The position numbers and the translations under genes are program-made. The notes beneath the pieces were generated by a model. It ran no database searches and was not told where the DNA came from. It worked only from the letters and a program-made list of their open reading frames with translations. Below are positions 1-8,375 of a stretch of 21,359 nucleotides of DNA, in pieces. Within the stretch, counting starts at the first letter, position 1. The number at the start of each line of letters is the position of its first letter. Where the stretch lies: positions 1 through 21,359 of the forward strand of contig JAAMXY010000284.1 of assembly GCA_019677205.1 (NCBI GenBank). The letters run 5' to 3'. This stretch comes from Pinguiococcus pyrenoidosus (Eukaryota > Sar > Pinguiophyceae > Pinguiochrysidales > Pinguiochrysidaceae).

Positions 1-368
1 CCATGGCTCTTCCGTGCCGTCTGGCGCGAACCGACACAGCTCAGACGTCGTTGGCGTCCTGGCCTCCAGGGGAACGCTGGACCTTCGAAATCGCAGCGCA
101 GAACTCATTTCGGGCTGCATTGAATGCATCTCACCAACCGTGTCGTCACTTTGGCCAATCCCCGCCGATGGAGTCGTTGGCGGAAGCACCATTGGTCGGA
201 TGGCGAAGACATTCTCGAGATTCAGCCAATGGTGATTAGAGAATCTTTTTGTAACGCCAAGCGATATCCGACGCGATTTCAACCGACTTTTTCAGTCCTT
301 CCTGCTTCCGAAATCCTGACCTTCGGCTGTTCCTTAGCTCAATATTTTGCAACGATATTTGGACATAC

Positions 369-556
369 TGTATGATGAGGTACATATGACCGAGAAAATC
401 CCCAGTACTGTACTCGTCCTGGTACTTGATTGCCATCTGGCCGCTGGCAAGCGCATTTCCTTCCTCCAAATAACTAGCGGGCGTGTATATGCCTTCGTCT
501 TCTCCCAAGAAACCCAACTTTTCTTTCAAAATTTGATATACAATGTGTTCATCTGT
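369..556 (-). CDS. Candidate internal exon of an unrecognised gene, weak
   Basis: An open frame on the minus strand reads TDEHIVYQILKEKLGFLGED and continues to about GHMYLIIQ. Its composition looks protein-like, and the DNA is clearly more AT-rich than the neighbouring genes. A possible acceptor (gagtaaacag) lies just upstream, with an in-frame stop beyond it, and a GTATGTCC donor-like site lies near 368. No ATG opens the conserved-looking part, so if real it is an internal exon. I do not recognise the family and could not connect it to exons in 1-368. It could instead be a chance open frame of about 100 codons that continues to a stop at 236. Confidence 0.25.
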
Positions 557-620
557 TTACTCGTCAGTAGAAGTATTCTTCATCCTTCTGAACAGCCAAT
601 CAGATCGGTTGCCACTTGGT

Positions 621-632
621 TTTGGCGCCAAA
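621..632. promoter_or_regulatory. E2F-like palindrome TTTGGCGCCAAA
   Basis: A perfect 12-bp palindrome lies 62 bp upstream of the ATG at 694. It contains TTTGGCGC on both strands, matching the E2F/DP consensus TTTSSCGC. Function is inferred from motif and position only. Confidence 0.45.
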
Positions 633-693
633 TCCGCAGTCCAGATCTGTCGAACAGCGCCGGAGATGCTGCGGCTGCTGCGCCGGACACTGC

Positions 694-1513
694 ATGGAGC
701 CTGAGTGGCTGCGAAGCGCGCGAAAGGCGCAGCACTTCTTCAGTGTGCGAGAGCACACTGTGGCGGCGCACCGACGCTATCGTGCCACTTTAGCGCGCGT
801 GTACGAACTCAGCTTATCTTTTGCGCCGGAGTCGCAACTACTGGCGCTGCCCAGACTGAGCCAGCTCCGACGTCGCGTCGCTGCTCTGGCATACAGCGAT
901 AAGGAGGAGTTCGTGGCGGATCTGGCGGATGTGACGGAGGAGATTCTGGCCACTCTGAAGTGGAAAGATCAGTCCGCGCTCTATGAACAACTGGCGCAGT
1001 GTCGGAATCTCGTGGACGGTTTGCAGATTCGCGGACCGCGCGACCTTCACAAGGGTTTCGAGCTGGTGGCCAGAGACATCTGTGGCCGCGGACCTCGAGG
1101 AGAGCCGCACTACGGAGACCCGAAGCTGGTAGGCGTGCTGCCAAGGCGGGAGGCCATGCTGCAACTGCAGTGCTGGCAAGCGGCGCACGATGCGCTGACT
1201 CTTCCCGAGGACACCAAGGCCACTGCGCGGAACTGGAGACCCTTTGAGCTGGATGCTGCAGTCGCGAGAGGGCGCAAGATGTCGCAAAGTCTGGCAGAGA
1301 CACGGATGCTTGGCTTGGCAGCGGCGTCTGGGACTCGCCCGATGCGCACGCGGCTCCGAAGGTCGCGGAGAGGTCGTCCATCGCCGGCGAAAGAGTCGGG
1401 TACAGCCCCGAGTGCAGCGGCGGCTTGTGAGTCGGTGGATCCCGCCGATCAGAAGGGAGAAGAACCCAAGCTGAAGAAGGCGAGATTGGATCGTGATTCG
1501 CAAGGACAGGCGG

Positions 1514-1561
<48 letters not shown>

Positions 1562-1677
1562 AGGAGATGGAGGAGATGGAGAAGAAAAAGATGGTGAAGG
1601 AGGAGAAGAACGATTCCGTGCGGAGCATTGCTGAACGTGGTGCTTCTGCCGCAGCAGCAGATGAGACGATCCGTTGA
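694..1677 (+). CDS. Putative nuclear protein with AT-hook-like and NLS-like segments and a Glu/Gln-repeat tail
   Basis: A single-exon frame of 327 aa. I chose the ATG at 694 because it begins a good-looking N-terminus (MEPEWLRSARK); the same frame is open further upstream without an ATG. Residues 1-190 look like a helical globular domain, with stretches such as EEFVADLADVTEEILATLKW and ALYEQLAQCRNLVDGL. I cannot assign this domain. It is followed by a basic, disordered part with RRGRPSP (an AT-hook-like core) and PKLKKARLD (an NLS-like cluster). The C-terminus carries (EQ)7 encoded by a GAGCAG hexamer array, then an E/K-rich segment. This suggests a DNA- or chromatin-associated nuclear protein; that is inference. 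An E2F-like palindrome lies 62 bp upstream. Its stop is 39 bp from the end of the convergent gene at 1717. Confidence 0.65.
1516..1557 (+). repeat. Coding hexamer array (GAGCAG)7
   Basis: Seven tandem GAGCAG units encode (Glu-Gln)7 in the acidic tail of the gene at 694-1677. The unit is a multiple of three, so length changes would stay in frame. Confidence 0.9.
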
Positions 1678-1716
1678 GATCGTGGGAGAAACCCTCTTCT
1701 AGACTTTCCGTGTAGA

Positions 1717-3925
1717 TCATGAGCTGGGCGAAGTCCCTGTGTCTCTCTTGCTCTTGAACACCACCTTCACCCGCTTCATCGATTCGCCGAGACCTGAGAG
1801 CAGCGGCAGATGCAGCGTGTGAAGAAGCAGGCATCACAATAGCGACGCCCCGGCCTCAGGGTGAGAGCGCGGACCCACCTGTGTCGTCTCCCTGAAACTC
1901 GTCCAACTTGTGACCCAGCCTTGCCTTGGTGGAGGGCGGAGGTCCGAGCACCGGGCCAGTCCCGCCGCTTGGCGAGCCACGGCCTTTGGAGACGCTTCTC
2001 GAGGACAAACGTAGACTGTTCCTATATGAAAAGAACAGCGAATGCTTCGATATGAGTCTCCGCAGCAGCTCGGGCAAGAAAGAAGAAGTCAAAGAACGCG
2101 CCGAAGAAGAAGAAGAAGAAGAAGAAGAAGCCCAAAGAAAAACAGCTAATCTCCCTTACCTTGCTCTTGTGGATGACGGGCGCCCTCGTGCGGTCCCGGG
2201 AGGCGGTCCTGGCGGCAGAGGCTTGGAGGGCGGCGTCCTCCGCCGGGCAGGGTCTTCCGCGTCGTGTCCCAGGGACGCGTCGCTCCTGAACGACTCGGTC
2301 GTGTCCACCGAGCTCACACTGCTTGTGCGCAGCAGGCCACTACCCGGCGGCGGAGGCGACGAGGGCGGCGAAGCATACTCCCTGTAGCAGCCCTTGGACT
2401 GGCGTCGTCCTCGCTCAGTCTTCTTCTCCGACTGCGGCGGTTTGGCATCACTTGGTTCCTCTTTGCCCATGTCGACATCGTTGGACGACGCTGTGGAGTC
2501 CAGGCGGTTCAGCGCGGCCAGCGCTTTCACGCTGGCACCGGCGCCACCCAGGCCGAAGAGCTCGTTGCTGCTCCAGCTAGGTTCCTGCGCACTCCGCGCG
2601 GCGGTGCTGCTAAGGTCCGGCTCGTCTTCCGCGTCGCTCACGTCCGAGCGCCCATCTTCCATCCTGGTGGAGACACCCAGACCCAGGAGGCGGTGGCTGA
2701 GCGGCAGCGACTGGCTGGCCGTGGCGTCCATGACGATCTTCCTTCCCGCGCGCGCGTCGCCCTCGTTGCGCATGGTGGCTCTCTGTAGCAAGCGCGTGGT
2801 GGCGCTCATGCGCGTGTCCGGCCGTCGCAGGTACGAAAAGCGCCGCTCCTGCGTCGAGGCTCTACTGTCCGCAGTGTCGCTCTCGACGCCGAAGGGGTCC
2901 GCGCCCGCGCGCACCTTCACGAAGTTCTTGTAGAACGCAAACTTGGTCAGGGCGCTCTGGCTGGCCGGCGGGATGAAAGGATGCGGCTGGAGAAGGAAGT
3001 CGCCCTGGTGGCCGTGCATGGGTCTCCAGTCCAGCTCGGCGTTTAAGACATTACTGCTGTACTCGGCCCTCGAGCACTCGAAGCGCTCCATCATGGGCTT
3101 GGCGAGGAACAGTTGGCGCTCCAGATACTCAAAGGTGTCTCCGTTGTCCGCTCGCACGAACTTGTCGTGGAAGGCCTCCGGGTCGTACACACTGGGTTCG
3201 GCCGCCACGCCCTGCGGCGCCAGCACGATCCAGTAGCCCACGGACGCCCGGCGGAAGCTGCTGCGCTTCTGCGACTCCGTGAAGAACGTCACCTCTGCCA
3301 CGCCGCCGCGCTGTATCTGAAAGCAGTGGAACTTGGTGGTGCGGCGGCACAGAAAGGTTCCCACGCCTTCTTCCAGCACCATCTTCTTGCGCGGTGGACG
3401 GCTGGGGAGCTTCTGGCCCAGGGGCGCGAAGATGGCGTGGAAGGCGTCTCTGGGTAACACGCGCTGCACCTGACGCGGACCTTCGCCGTCGACGACCGTG
3501 TCCAAGTACAGCACGTCTCCGGGGTTGCCGATGAGACTGCTGCTGTCTCCATACACGAACACCTCGTCCATGTCGCAGGCCAGGACCTTGGTGAGGCACT
3601 GGAACGTGTTGGGCATGCCGATGATGGGCGCGAAGTTCAGCTGGAAATGTTCGTTGGGAAACGAACGGATGTGTTTGGACGGATGCGGCCCCAGGACCAA
3701 CCACTCGCCCACATCGGCGAACAGGCGGCCCTCTCCCAAGTTCACACTGTGGTTGCGCTTCACGCCCTCCAACGGCCGCGTCGCGCCTTCCTCCTCCACC
3801 AAGACGTCGCTGAACAGCTGGAAGGCGTAGAAGTGGTTGCGGTAGTAGAAGCTGCTGCCCACTTTGTAGCTCTTGAACTCATCGGTGCATTCCGCCGCAG
3901 ACGCCACCAGCGTCACTCGGCTCAT
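1717..3925 (-). CDS. Unrecognised three-exon protein with three to four PGDW-like modules and a disordered Ser/Pro-rich C-terminal half
   Basis: Exons are 3925-2160, 2021-1879 and 1793-1717, giving 661 aa. Introns are 138 bp (donor GTAAGG, acceptor CATATAG) and 85 bp (donor GTGGGT, acceptor CTCTCAG). Phases 2 and 1 rejoin correctly, and the last exon reads SMKRVKVVFKSKRD before TGA. The N-terminal 340 aa contain repeated segments of the form G-[DEY]-[VW]-[LI]-[VY]-L, a spacer, then a Phe-rich strand. They lie at about 72-98 (VGEWLVLGP), 135-167 (PGDVLYLDT), 229-256 (VGYWIVLAP) and a partial one at 307 (QGDFLLQP). They resemble the PGDW-type module of bacterial and phage proteins; that is resemblance by eye. 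Residues 340-661 are low-complexity and rich in Ser, Pro and charge. Retention of intron 1 would end the protein at 589 aa. No signal peptide or membrane segment is visible. Confidence 0.75.
2103..2130 (+). repeat. (GAA)9 microsatellite within an intron
   Basis: On the minus (sense) strand this reads (CTT)n inside intron 1 (2159-2022) of the 1717-3925 gene. It lies 82-109 nt before the proposed acceptor, so it forms an extended pyrimidine-rich tract. Confidence 0.9.
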
Positions 3926-4623
3926 GCTTGTGCAAAGGCGTCGAGGCGTTCTTCAGCCGCCTTCAGAGCTCCGACATTCCGTCACTTTCAGCTCTTCTTT
4001 CACTCCACCTTGTTATCTTTCTGGGCCTTTCCTACTCCATTCCGTGTCCAAGCAGAAAGAGAGAGAGGGAGGGAGGGAGGGAGAGAGGGACAGAGACAGA
4101 GAGAGTATGTGTGTTTGTGTGTGAGAGAGAGAGAGACAGAGAGAGAGAAAGAGAGAGATGTGCAGGAAACAAATGAACGAGCCACCTGAACTTCTTCTGA
4201 GCCGTTACTACTGCTGTACAACCGGCCAGCAGGCGGCATGGGCACGGGACCCGGGACTTCGAATGCCAATGCTGAACTTTTGCGGTCAAAGGGAACCACA
4301 ACTGCCATGAGCCAGCGTAGGGTCACACAACTGTGATCTGAGAACATTTTCGAAAATGATTTTTCCGGAGTTTGGCCTCCAATCTTTTCTCAACTTCGAT
4401 ATTGAACACTGTGTTGATCGGGAATATTTCTTGTGCTTCGAGCCCGTCTTCTGTTGATCTCTAAACCGATAAAAAGAACATACGCACTCGGTGGCTTTTT
4501 TGTGCGAAAAAGAGAGGAAAAAAGCGCAAAAGCCGCCTTTTTCTTCAGCACAATCCCCCCATTTTCTCCTGCTGCGCATCACCGTTCGCCACCGCTTCCA
4601 TAGATGCCGCAAGGGAACGTGGG
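3926..4623. promoter_or_regulatory. Divergent intergenic region between the 3925 (-) and 4624 (+) genes
   Basis: A 698-bp head-to-head spacer presumably holds both promoters. Its left half contains a polypurine tract (4055-4159) and its right half (about 4330-4570) is AT-rich. I see no TATA box that I would defend and no coding exon. Confidence 0.5.
4055..4159 (+). repeat. Polypurine GA/GGGA tract with an internal (TG) island
   Basis: About 105 bp of nearly pure purine: GAGA, GGGAGGGA and GACAGAGA runs, interrupted once at 4106-4122 by alternating TG-rich sequence. Such tracts can form triplex or single-stranded structures. It lies between two divergent starts. Confidence 0.9.
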
Positions 4624-6095
4624 ATGGCCCTAGAACAAGCTCTGCGCAGCTGCAAGGACGGCGACGTGGACAGGATCCGCAGGCTGACCTCCGAGATTCA
4701 CCCAGATTCCTTCCAATACCCCGGAGGCCGCTCTCTGCTCATGGTCGCCGCTGCTCAGGCGCAGAGCGCAGTTCTCAAGGCTCTGCTAGAGGCGGGCGCC
4801 GAGGTGGACAGGTGCAACCCCGCCGGCCGCACCGCCCTACACTGGGCAGCGAGAAGCAATCACTTCCACTGCGTGGAAGCGCTGCTAAAGGCCGGCGCCA
4901 ATGTGGACTGCGCCACAAAAGATGGTACTTCCTCGGACGCGTGAAAGGCCGTGGTTGGAATTCAGGGGAGGATCGAAAAAGGACACCGAAGGCTGAGCCA
5001 CACTTGCATGCGTAGGCTTGACGCCGCTGGCGATGGCAGCGCTCGATGGACACCTGGAGACCGTGGAGCTGCTGATGGACGCAGGTGCTTCTGCTGAGCA
5101 GCGGGCCACCTCTGGAAGCTACCAGGTCTGGAGTCACCCGAGGTCGTCTTTGTTCTGTTGCAGAGCTCGGTGGCTTCGTTGGGAGGCCCCCCAAGAAGAC
5201 TCTCTGCGGATGGATCTACTGAGGGACACGGCTCTCATCCTCTTCACGACAGGGCCTGCGGCCGGTGGACATGGCGAGGATGATGGGCAAAGGTCGAGTA
5301 GTTTGGGCGCTGGGCCCGCCCCTGCTTCGTGTGGTGGCTCGAGGCGACCTCCGCGAGGTTCTAGCGTTCCTCGGCGTTCCTGAAGAAGCGCTGCGCTTCC
5401 GTGAGGATGAGAAGGACGGGAAAGGCTGCCTCGACTGGGACGACCAGGCTCTGCGGGAGCGCTTCGCAAGCTTGCGGGAGGAAGACTTGCCCGAAGACGT
5501 AAACGTGAACAGTGCAGCTGACGACGGGACAACTGCCTTGCTGGTGGCCATACGGTGACGTTGTCAGCAGCACCCAACGGGATGAATCCCGAAAAGTGAC
5601 ACAGACCTCGGTGCCTAACCTCATGGTCCACGCAGGTGCGGAAACCTGGATCTCGTCAAGGTGTTGCACCTGTTCGGGGCAGATCTCGACGCCATCGATG
5701 CCTCAGGTGCGTTGGGAAGGGCATTGGGAAGGGCATTGGGAAGGACATTGGGAAGGACATTGGGAAGGACATTGGGAAAGGCATCGGGAAGGACATTGGG
5801 AAGGACATTGGGAAGGACATTGGGAAGGACATTGGGAAGGACATTGGGAAGGACACTGGGAAGGACATTGGGAAGGACATTGGGAAGGACTGCACCCCTT
5901 GACAAATGAGCTGGATCAGTCCTCGGAAGATGATGATGATGATGTGTGCGCCTTCTGCATCGCACAGGCTGCAGCGCAATTGAGTGGGCGGGCAAAGGAC
6001 AGATGGAGGACATCTTCGCGTATCTCAGTGAGAACGGCGCCATCGTTCCAGAGGATCTTCGGAGCATGTTCTACGTCACCGGCTCCTTCTTGTGA
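4624..6095 (+). CDS. Ankyrin-repeat protein, five exons
   Basis: Exons are 4624-4924, 5016-5125, 5253-5554, 5636-5706 and 5968-6095, giving 303 aa. Introns are 91, 127, 81 and 261 bp. Every junction restores ankyrin consensus: KDG|LTPLAMAALDGHLETV, SGSYQ|GLRPVDMA, AIR|CGNLDLVKVLHLFGA and DASG|CSAIEWAG. About five to six repeats are visible: residues 35-66 (GRSLLMVAAA), 68-99 (GRTALHWAAR, textbook), 101-133, 137-157 degenerate, 229-257 (GTTALLVAIR) and 262-290. A charged, non-ankyrin insert lies at about 175-222. There is no signal peptide, membrane segment or catalytic domain, so a protein-protein interaction role is all that can be inferred. The weakest junction is intron 2, with donor GTCTGG. 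The ATG at 4624 is the first in frame before the repeats. The 3' end faces the carrier gene 106 bp away. Confidence 0.85.
5712..5890 (+). repeat. 12-bp minisatellite (TTGGGAAGGACA), about 15 copies, inside intron 4 of the ankyrin gene
   Basis: Fourteen full units and one partial, with a few variants (GGGCA, AAAGGCA, a TC start, a CT start). It begins 5 nt after the GTGCGT donor at 5707. Because the unit is 12 bp it stays open in most frames and mimics repetitive proteins. The acceptor that splices it out is at 5967. Confidence 0.95.
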
Positions 6096-6201
6096 AGACA
6101 CACGGGCGCCCGTTGGTGGACCTTCCCCGGCACTGCCGACCGACAACGCCGTCTGCTTCTGCTCGGGTACCAACCACTCCTCCCTTCTCAAGCTCTTGAT
6201 C

Positions 6202-7650
6202 TTAGTCGGTGTGCCACACTCTGTTGAGCAGCTTCACCACCTCTCCGTACATGCTCATGGTGATCGCGACCTCGCAGCAGACACGAGTCAGCCGAGGCGT
6301 GACTCCGCGGTACAATCCCGAGATGCCTGCGAGCGGGTTGGTTGAAGAGAGGGAGGAAGAAGAAGAGAAGAAGACCATCACGTCAGGTCGCCTCCACGGA
6401 ACCAAAAGGAGCAAAGGAAGCTTACCCTCGTCCCGGAGGATCTGGTACATGCAGTCCATCGCACCGGAGTACTTGTGAGCTTCCAGGCCTTGCATGCGGG
6501 ACTTGATGACGTCGATGCCCTGGAAGGCGAGGACGCTCACTCCGCCGGCGAGGGCGCCGCAGCCAGCGGCACCCATCGGGGTCGCTCGCCACTCCTTGGG
6601 GATGGCGTTGAACACCCCGAAGCGCGTGGCCTGGGCGGTGCTGACCTACACAAGTCAATGGCACATGTATTGATCGGTGCGTCAGTCTCCAATTCTTCTG
6701 GTGCTTCCGAGGGGCTTTGGTGCTCTGCTTTCCCACACCATCAATCCATCTATGTTTTTGTGAAGTGCAACCAAAGTGCAACCAAAGTGCAAGCAAAGTG
6801 CAACCAGAGTGCAACCAAAGTGCAACCAAAAAAGTGCAACAGAAGAGTCGCACCTTCAGGATAGTTGGCAAGACGCCACGGTAGAGCTGCGCGAGGCCTT
6901 CATTCTTGGCGATGGTGTACACGCCGTGGAAAAAGCCGTTGTACTTTGGATTCTTCGTGAGAAACTGGTCGTGAATGAGCTTGACCTTGATCGTCTCCTG
7001 CGGAGTGGTCACAAAAATGCCCTCCATCGCGCCCGCGCCAAGGCCAGCCACGAAACCTTGCGCTTTTCCGAGGCCAAAGCGGTCGCCTCCGTTCTCATCG
7101 ACCAGAAGGCCTGAGAACCACTCAAACGCGCCGAAGCGAATCGCCGCCTTTGCAAGTGGAACGTTAAATCATTTCGTCCCGGGAGAAGAGAGCACAAAGC
7201 AAAGCTGCGGCGGATCTGCTCAGGTCCGATCTGGAGTGTGAACGCGCTAAAGTACCTTTGGTGTGGCGAACCACAGCATCGAGCTCAAGCCTCGGTAGAA
7301 GCCGAAGATGCCCTTGGACTGCCATGTGTCCTGAATGACGCCTCCGACGCTGATCTGCACGCGTGAAGAACGCGGGTTTCACGGTTCCGTCCCGCTCTTT
7401 CCGTGTTTCCAACGCGGAGGCCTCTCACCTTCTGAGTACTCAGCTGCTGAAACGTCTTGGTATACTCGATGGGGTACCTACGGCGGCGGCGGTGTCAGTG
7501 CGCGCGCTCTTGTATACGCCCGCAACGCCAAAGTGGAGCGAGCGAAGATCCCGCCACTCACGTGATGCAGATCTCGATGGCGCCACTGAGCCCGCCGGCC
7601 AAGACCGCCTTGCCCTTGTGCTTGGGCTTCAGATGCGCCGGAGGACCCAT
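6202..7650 (-). CDS. Mitochondrial citrate/tricarboxylate carrier (SLC25A1/CTP type), six exons
   Basis: Exons are 7650-7562, 7477-7429, 7354-7256, 7147-6854, 6645-6426 and 6326-6202, giving 291 aa, the usual carrier length. Introns are 84, 74, 108, 208 and 99 bp, all GT-AG and phase-consistent. SLC25 proteins have three repeats of two helices each in the inner mitochondrial membrane; this subfamily exchanges citrate for malate or other tricarboxylates. Subfamily marks are AIEICITYPIEYTK, PKAAIRFGAFEW, ETIKVKLIHDQ, NPKYNGFFHGV, RMQGLEAHKYSG and the C-terminal VVKLLNRVW. Signature PX[DE]XX[KR] motifs are P32-K37 (PIEYTK) and P128-K133 (PQETIK). The third is GIDVIK at 220-225, with Gly in place of the kink proline. 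The ATG at 7650 gives a short N-tail before AVLAGGLSGAIEI. Cargo is inferred from family similarity. Confidence 0.92.
6763..6840 (+). repeat. 11-bp minisatellite (AAGTGCAACCA), about 7 copies, inside a carrier-gene intron
   Basis: Lies in the 208-bp intron 6853-6646 and begins 13 nt from the donor on the sense (minus) strand, where it reads TTGCACTTTGG. Units vary at one or two positions, and one spacing has three extra A. Confidence 0.93.
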
Positions 7651-8016
7651 GACGAGGCGAGCGAGCCACACGAGAGGCGCCGCGCAGGAGAGCGCTTCGG
7701 AAGAGATGCGACGCCAGATGCGCGTGAAGGGGCATTGGACTGTTGGACAGAGAGCGCCGTTCCGCGAGCTATGCTACGCGACTGCAAGACTTGGCGAAGT
7801 GACGAGAGCCAATGGAGGAGCGCGGCTGGATTGCGAGCAGAGCACCATTGGGTCAAGGATCGCAAGGATTTGTGCAGCTTCAACTTTGAGAGTAGCTATA
7901 GGGCGTGAAAGCAGAAACGGCCGAAACGCCAGAAAAAGATCGGAACAGCGAACGATTGAAATAATACTGTAGTTCGTATCGTTCGCGCGAGTCCTTGGCG
8001 CGACACCGAAACGATA

Positions 8017-8042
8017 CCGCGACACCGCGACACCGCGACACC
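8017..8042 (+). repeat. 8-bp tandem repeat (CCGCGACA), three copies plus a partial
   Basis: Three exact units at 8017-8040. A related CGCGACACCG lies just before at 7999-8008. The array is in the presumed carrier promoter. Confidence 0.85.
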
Positions 8043-8193
8043 ACGAGCGGGAGAAACACTGCAGGCAACTCAACTCATTGTTCACTTCGGATTTGATGCC
8101 ACCATTCCTTCGCTTCCGCTTCGCAGCGGCGGTCGCACCTCCCAACGTGCTCAAAGGATCATAGAGGCGAGAGCCTAAAAGCATGCGGCGAGA

Positions 8194-8242
8194 CGAAAAG
8201 GTTTCCCGAAGGGTTTCTCGAAGGGATTCTCGAAGAGATTCT
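8194..8242 (+). repeat. 12-bp imperfect tandem repeat (CGAAGGGATTCT), four copies
   Basis: Units are CGAAAAGGTTTCC, CGAAGGGTTTCT, CGAAGGGATTCT and CGAAGAGATTCT. The array is intergenic, downstream of the SDR gene. Confidence 0.85.
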
Positions 8243-8318
8243 CAATCATTGCCCAAGGTGCCGTGCCGCGCCGCGCCGCATCGCGGTCGACAACTTCGGC
8301 GGGATCCTAGCGACGCTG

Positions 8319-8375
8319 CTATCTGGTCGTCTATGCCCTATCTGGTCGTCCATGCCCTATCTGGTCGTCCAAGCC
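8319..8375 (+). repeat. 19-bp tandem array spanning the SDR stop codon, three copies
   Basis: Units are CTATCTGGTCGTCTATGCC, CTATCTGGTCGTCCATGCC and CTATCTGGTCGTCCAAGCC. The third copy (8357-8375) is coding: on the minus strand it gives AWTTR and the TAG stop of the SDR gene. The other two copies follow the stop. Confidence 0.95.

Larger units (their letters stand above)
7651..8356. other. Intergenic region between the SDR 3' end and the carrier 5' end
   Basis: A 706-bp spacer between two minus-strand genes. It should hold the carrier promoter and the SDR 3' UTR. It contains three short tandem arrays, listed separately, and no coding segment I can support. Confidence 0.5.

Noticed and set aside
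809-1837. 342-aa minus-strand frame with an (AP)n run
   Set aside because: Mirror of the (GAGCAG)n coding repeat in the plus-strand gene. Only its 3' edge (1793-1717, in another frame) is used, as the last exon of the minus gene.
5512-6345. Frames encoding (EGHW)n, (GKDI)n, (GRTL)n and, on the other strand, (NVLP)n and (MSFP)n
   Set aside because: All arise from one 12-bp minisatellite that is open in several frames. The splice model places it wholly in an intron between two ankyrin exons.
7981-8375. CRISPR-like or mobile-element interpretation of the clustered short repeats
   Set aside because: Units are 8-19 bp, directly adjacent and without spacers, terminal inverted repeats or transposase. 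They are ordinary tandem arrays in eukaryotic DNA.
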